8,747 nt of DNA, taken from assembly GCA_031287395.1 (NCBI GenBank), contig JAITTA010000011.1, positions 1-8,747 on the forward strand, written 5' to 3'. The DNA comes from Dysgonamonadaceae bacterium. Lineage in GTDB: Bacteria; Bacteroidota; Bacteroidia; Bacteroidales; Azobacteroidaceae. Shown here piece by piece: positions 6,005 to 8,747 of this stretch (position 1 is its first letter; each line of letters starts with the position of its first letter). The notes under the pieces were generated by a model that did not search any database, had not been told where the DNA came from, and saw only the letters and a list, made by a program, of their open reading frames with translations. The position numbers were made by a program, and so were the translations under genes.

Positions 6005-8641
6005 TTATTCGATTATCAACTTTTTTCCTGCTAAAATACTTGAACCTTGAACTGCTTTTTGACTTTTGAAAGCGTTTTCATCCGGCTGGCAGCCTCCGAT
6101 AGATACCGTTATTTTTCCCGGAATGATACTTCGTTGGGTCAAAGCATCGATAATCGACATATTTTCCGGTGTCAATGCAAATTCTACTTTACGGGTTTCT
6201 CCTGCTTTGAGGAAGATACGTTGGAATCCTTGCAACGAATGAATAGGAGTTGTTGATTTGATATCGGAATGGGACAAGTAAAGTTGTACGACTTCTTCTC
6301 CGTCTTTCGGACCGGAATTCGTTACCTCCACGGATATTCCGGCTGATTGTCCTATGGCAATCTGCTGCGGTATCTCCGGATTTTTATACATAAAATTTGT
6401 ATAACTCAACCCATGTCCGAATTTATATAGCGGTTCTCCGGTAAAGTAACGGTAAGTGCGGTTACGCATACTGTAATCTTCATAAGGGGGTAAATCGGAA
6501 TCGCTTTTGTAGAAGGTCACCGGTAAACGTCCTGCGGGGTTATAATCTCCGAAAAGGATGTCTGCCAGAGCTGTTCCGGCATCCTGTCCTCCATACCAGG
6601 CGTTGAGGATAGCCGGAAGGTTTTCATTTTCCCAGTTAATAGCCAGAGCGCTTCCGGTCAGCAGGACAAAGACGATAGGCTTTCCGGTTGATTTAAGCTC
6701 TTTCAGCATGTCGGTCTGAACTTGTGGTAAACTGATATTCGTGCGGTCTCCTTTGTTGAACCCGGGGACGGAAACCGGCATTTCTTCGCCTTCCAGAGAG
6801 GGGGATATTCCTCCGACAAAAACAATCGCATCGGCATCCTTTATTTTATTTTTCAAGGATTCCGGATTGCTTTTTTGACGGTTCACTGTTGCCAGACTAA
6901 CGCCGCCTCCTTCATTGTCCTGATAAAATTCAAAACGCAGATTGTATTTTTCTCCGCCTTTCACCTCTAATTTGTATTGTTCCACGCGAGACTCCTGATA
7001 ACCAAACCGGTCCATCACTTTCCGGTCGTTTACGAATAAACGGAAACCACTGTCGTCACTGGTCATTTCGAAACTGATGTGTCCGTCCGATTTCGGAGTA
7101 TAAACGGTTGTCCACCGGACGGAGAGTTTTCCCGGATGCAATCCTTTCATTTGTTCGTATTGTTTAGCCCCGAAGAAATCAATTTCCTTCACATAACGGG
7201 TCAATTCCGGATTTCCTTCGTATTTGTTATTATAGAAAAATTCGGCCTTGTATCCTGTCATCCCGTCTATTTTCAACTGATTAAGGATATCGACCGGGAC
7301 AGAGATGGTGTCATTGGTCAGTCCGACAGCCTGATCGTAGATTATTTTGGATTTATTTCCCAATTTTTGACGGATTCCATCCAAAGGAGTTATTATATAC
7401 GACGGAGAGCCGTTGTAATTAGCCAGCAAACAAGTCGGATTATTCGCATTGGGACCCAAAACCGCAATTGTTTTGATATCTTTCTTCAGAGGAAGGGTTT
7501 CCTCCTCGTTTTTCAATAGAACAACGGACTTCCGGGCCATTTCAAGCGATTGTTTCCGGCTTTCCGGAGAACAAACGGTAGAGAATGGAATTTCACTGTA
7601 TTTAACCAGATTATCCGGATCGAACATGCCCAATTTCATCCGTGCAGTGAACAATCTTTTGACGGCGATATCGATTTCCTGTTCGGCAATATCTCCTCTT
7701 TTCACGGCTTCAAGCAAACCTCTGTAACTTCTTCCGCATTCCAGGTCGGTACCTGCGATCGTGGCCTGTGCTGAAGCTTCCGCAGCATCCTTCGATGTCT
7801 TATGAGTTCTGTAGAAATTATCGATGGCGCCACAATCGGATACGACATATCCTTTGAAACCCCACTTGTTTCGTAGAATATCCACTAAAAGTTCATCGCT
7901 CCCGCAACAGGGTTCTCCTTCATAACGGTTGTAAGCGCACATGACCGAATAAGCTTCGCCTGTTTCTATCAATTTTTTGAATGCCGGAAGGTAAGTATCC
8001 CATAAATCATACATGCCGGGATGTACGTCGAAAGAATGCCGGTTGTATTCCGGGCCGCTGTGGACGGCATAATGTTTGGCAGTCGCTACTGTTTTGAGGT
8101 ATTTACCGTCATTGCCTTGTAAACCTTTAACAAAGGCTACTCCCATTTCTCCGGTCAGAAAAGGATCTTCTCCGTAAGTTTCCTGACCGCGTCCCCAACG
8201 AGGGTCCCGGAAAATATTGATATTGGGAGTCCAGAATGTTAATCCGTAATACTGAGGAATCTCTTTATTATTCAGGGAAACCGAATGATGATACTTGGCC
8301 CGGGCTTCATCGGAAATGGTAGAAGCCGTTTTAAATACGGCATCTTTATCGAATGTAGCTGCCAATCCGATAGCTTGTGGAAAAACCGTAGCCCAACCGG
8401 CGCGCGCTACCCCATGAAGACACTCATTCCACCAGTTATAAGCCGGAATATCCAAACGTTCGATTCCCGGAGCATTGTTCATCATTTGACCTACTTTTTC
8501 CTCTAATGTCATGCGCCCAATCAGGTCGTTAACACGTTGTTCCACCGGAAGAGAAGTGTTTTTATACGCAGGTATTTGAGAAAATAAAGAAACCGTGTAC
8601 GTACACAATATTAGGATTAGCAATACCGATTTAGTTTTCAT
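6005..8641 (-). CDS. secreted GH3 beta-glycosidase with PA14 domain, probable beta-xylosidase
   Basis: Exported, probably periplasmic, retaining glycoside hydrolase family 3 enzyme of 878 residues that releases terminal sugars from beta-linked oligosaccharides. It has a signal peptide (hydrophobic 5-20, likely cut SLFS|Q) with no convincing lipobox. The TIM-barrel domain (about 30-340) contains NWWNECLHGVARAG (69-82), FRDPRWGRGQETYGEDP (144-160), KHY (189-191) and the nucleophile motif VVSDCGAI with D269. The second alpha/beta domain (about 370-710) is interrupted by a PA14 carbohydrate-binding module (about 461-590). The likely acid/base is E617 in SLEGEE. A fibronectin type III-like domain closes the protein (about 765-850). 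The WWNECLHGVAR and YNRYEGEPCCGS signatures and the PA14 insertion resemble Bacteroidota Xyl3-type enzymes, so beta-xylosidase is my first choice; beta-glucosidase or alpha-L-arabinofuranosidase is possible. It is monocistronic as far as visible and convergent with mutS2, 45 bases away, with no clear terminator hairpin between them. Confidence 0.9.
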   Translation of the reverse strand: MKTKSVLLILILCTYTVSLFSQIPAYKNTSLPVEQRVNDLIGRMTLEEKVGQMMNNAPGIERLDIPAYNWWNECLHGVARAGWATVFPQAIGLAATFDKDAVFKTASTISDEARAKYHHSVSLNNKEIPQYYGLTFWTPNINIFRDPRWGRGQETYGEDPFLTGEMGVAFVKGLQGNDGKYLKTVATAKHYAVHSGPEYNRHSFDVHPGMYDLWDTYLPAFKKLIETGEAYSVMCAYNRYEGEPCCGSDELLVDILRNKWGFKGYVVSDCGAIDNFYRTHKTSKDAAEASAQATIAGTDLECGRSYRGLLEAVKRGDIAEQEIDIAVKRLFTARMKLGMFDPDNLVKYSEIPFSTVCSPESRKQSLEMARKSVVLLKNEEETLPLKKDIKTIAVLGPNANNPTCLLANYNGSPSYIITPLDGIRQKLGNKSKIIYDQAVGLTNDTISVPVDILNQLKIDGMTGYKAEFFYNNKYEGNPELTRYVKEIDFFGAKQYEQMKGLHPGKLSVRWTTVYTPKSDGHISFEMTSDDSGFRLFVNDRKVMDRFGYQESRVEQYKLEVKGGEKYNLRFEFYQDNEGGGVSLATVNRQKSNPESLKNKIKDADAIVFVGGISPSLEGEEMPVSVPGFNKGDRTNISLPQVQTDMLKELKSTGKPIVFVLLTGSALAINWENENLPAILNAWYGGQDAGTALADILFGDYNPAGRLPVTFYKSDSDLPPYEDYSMRNRTYRYFTGEPLYKFGHGLSYTNFMYKNPEIPQQIAIGQSAGISVEVTNSGPKDGEEVVQLYLSHSDIKSTTPIHSLQGFQRIFLKAGETRKVEFALTPENMSIIDALTQRSIIPGKITVSIGGCQPDENAFKSQKAVQGSSILAGKKLIIE

Positions 8642-8661
8642 ATAGTATAATTTATTTTATT

Positions 8662-8672
8662 GAAATGATTTC
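8662..8672. repeat. short inverted repeat in the GH3 leader
   Basis: GAAAT and ATTTC (8662-8666 and 8668-8672) form an 11-base inverted repeat around one central base. It directly abuts the larger palindrome at 8673-8694 in the predicted 5' leader of the GH3 gene. Alone it could be chance in AT-rich DNA. Confidence 0.5.
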
Positions 8673-8694
8673 AGGAACTGTTCAAACAGTTCCT
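8673..8694. promoter_or_regulatory. 22-base palindrome at the GH3 gene transcription start
   Basis: AGGAACTGTT (8673-8682) and AACAGTTCCT (8685-8694) are perfect ten-base inverted arms separated by two bases. The site begins within a few bases of the transcription start predicted from the promoter at 8704-8734, where a bound dimeric regulator would block or modulate initiation. The two-base centre favours a DNA operator, although an RNA hairpin at the 5' end of the mRNA (with a few central pairs opened) is also possible. I do not recognise the regulator. Confidence 0.65.
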
Positions 8695-8703
8695 AATCGT
8701 TTA

Positions 8704-8734
8704 CAAAGTTATTTTTTTTTATAACAATTTCAAA
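8704..8734 (-). promoter_or_regulatory. Bacteroides-type promoter for the GH3 gene
   Basis: On the minus strand TTTG (8734-8731) is followed after 19 bases by TAACTTTG (8711-8704), a strong match to the Bacteroidota consensus. Transcription would start near 8697, giving an AT-rich leader of about 55 bases that contains two inverted repeats before the ATG at 8641. Confidence 0.65.
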
Positions 8735-8747
8735 AAAAATGAATATC

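Noticed and set aside
5960..6016. Shared terminator between the convergent mutS2 and GH3 genes.
   Set aside because: The 45-base gap has no convincing inverted repeat. The nearby CGATTAT pair (6002-6008, 6010-6016) is a direct repeat, not a stem.
7079..7519. Plus-strand open frame of 146 codons opposite the GH3 gene.
   Set aside because: It lies wholly within the well-supported GH3 coding sequence, shows no recognisable domain and has low-complexity composition. The other antisense frames are rejected for the same reason.
1..8747. Defence system, prophage, CRISPR array or mobile element.
   Set aside because: All long frames are explained by five known families; no transposase, integrase, nuclease cluster or spaced repeat array is present.

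Overview
The window looks like a contig from a Bacteroidota (Bacteroidales-type) genome. The evidence is the AT-leaning base composition, the absence of Shine-Dalgarno sequences, three promoters of the Bacteroides type (TTTG, then TAnnTTTG about 17-20 bases later), and a gene set of secreted hemicellulose enzymes with a ferredoxin-type 2-oxoacid oxidoreductase. I cannot name the genus.

Layout. Bases 1-13 match the end of an Illumina sequencing adapter, so the contig edge is artificial. Bases 15-848 (minus) hold the N-terminal two thirds of a secreted acetyl-xylan-esterase-like protein, cut off by that edge. Bases 849-1143 are a divergent promoter region. A plus-strand operon follows: iorA (1144-2766), iorB (about 2878-3501) and mutS2 (3485-5959). 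Only 45 bases separate mutS2 from the convergent gene on the minus strand (6005-8641), a secreted GH3 glycosidase with an inserted PA14 domain, most like the beta-xylosidase branch. Its promoter, with an operator-like palindrome at the predicted transcription start, fills the right end.

How the genes relate. IorA and IorB form an indolepyruvate (arylpyruvate):ferredoxin oxidoreductase linking aromatic 2-oxoacids to aryl-acetyl-CoA. MutS2 is a MutS-like ATPase with a C-terminal Smr domain and overlaps the end of iorB by 17 bases, so it is probably co-translated. The esterase and the GH3 enzyme are both exported polysaccharide-degrading proteins and would suit acetylated xylan, but they sit in separate transcription units.

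Most unusual part. The iorA-iorB junction carries nine octamer repeats (72 bases). They are flanked by a duplicated copy of the iorB start region, which moves the iorB start 98 bases away from iorA. iorB also has a nine-G run inside its conserved MSQRGG motif. No phage, CRISPR, transposase, toxin or defence gene is visible, and I found no tRNA or rRNA.
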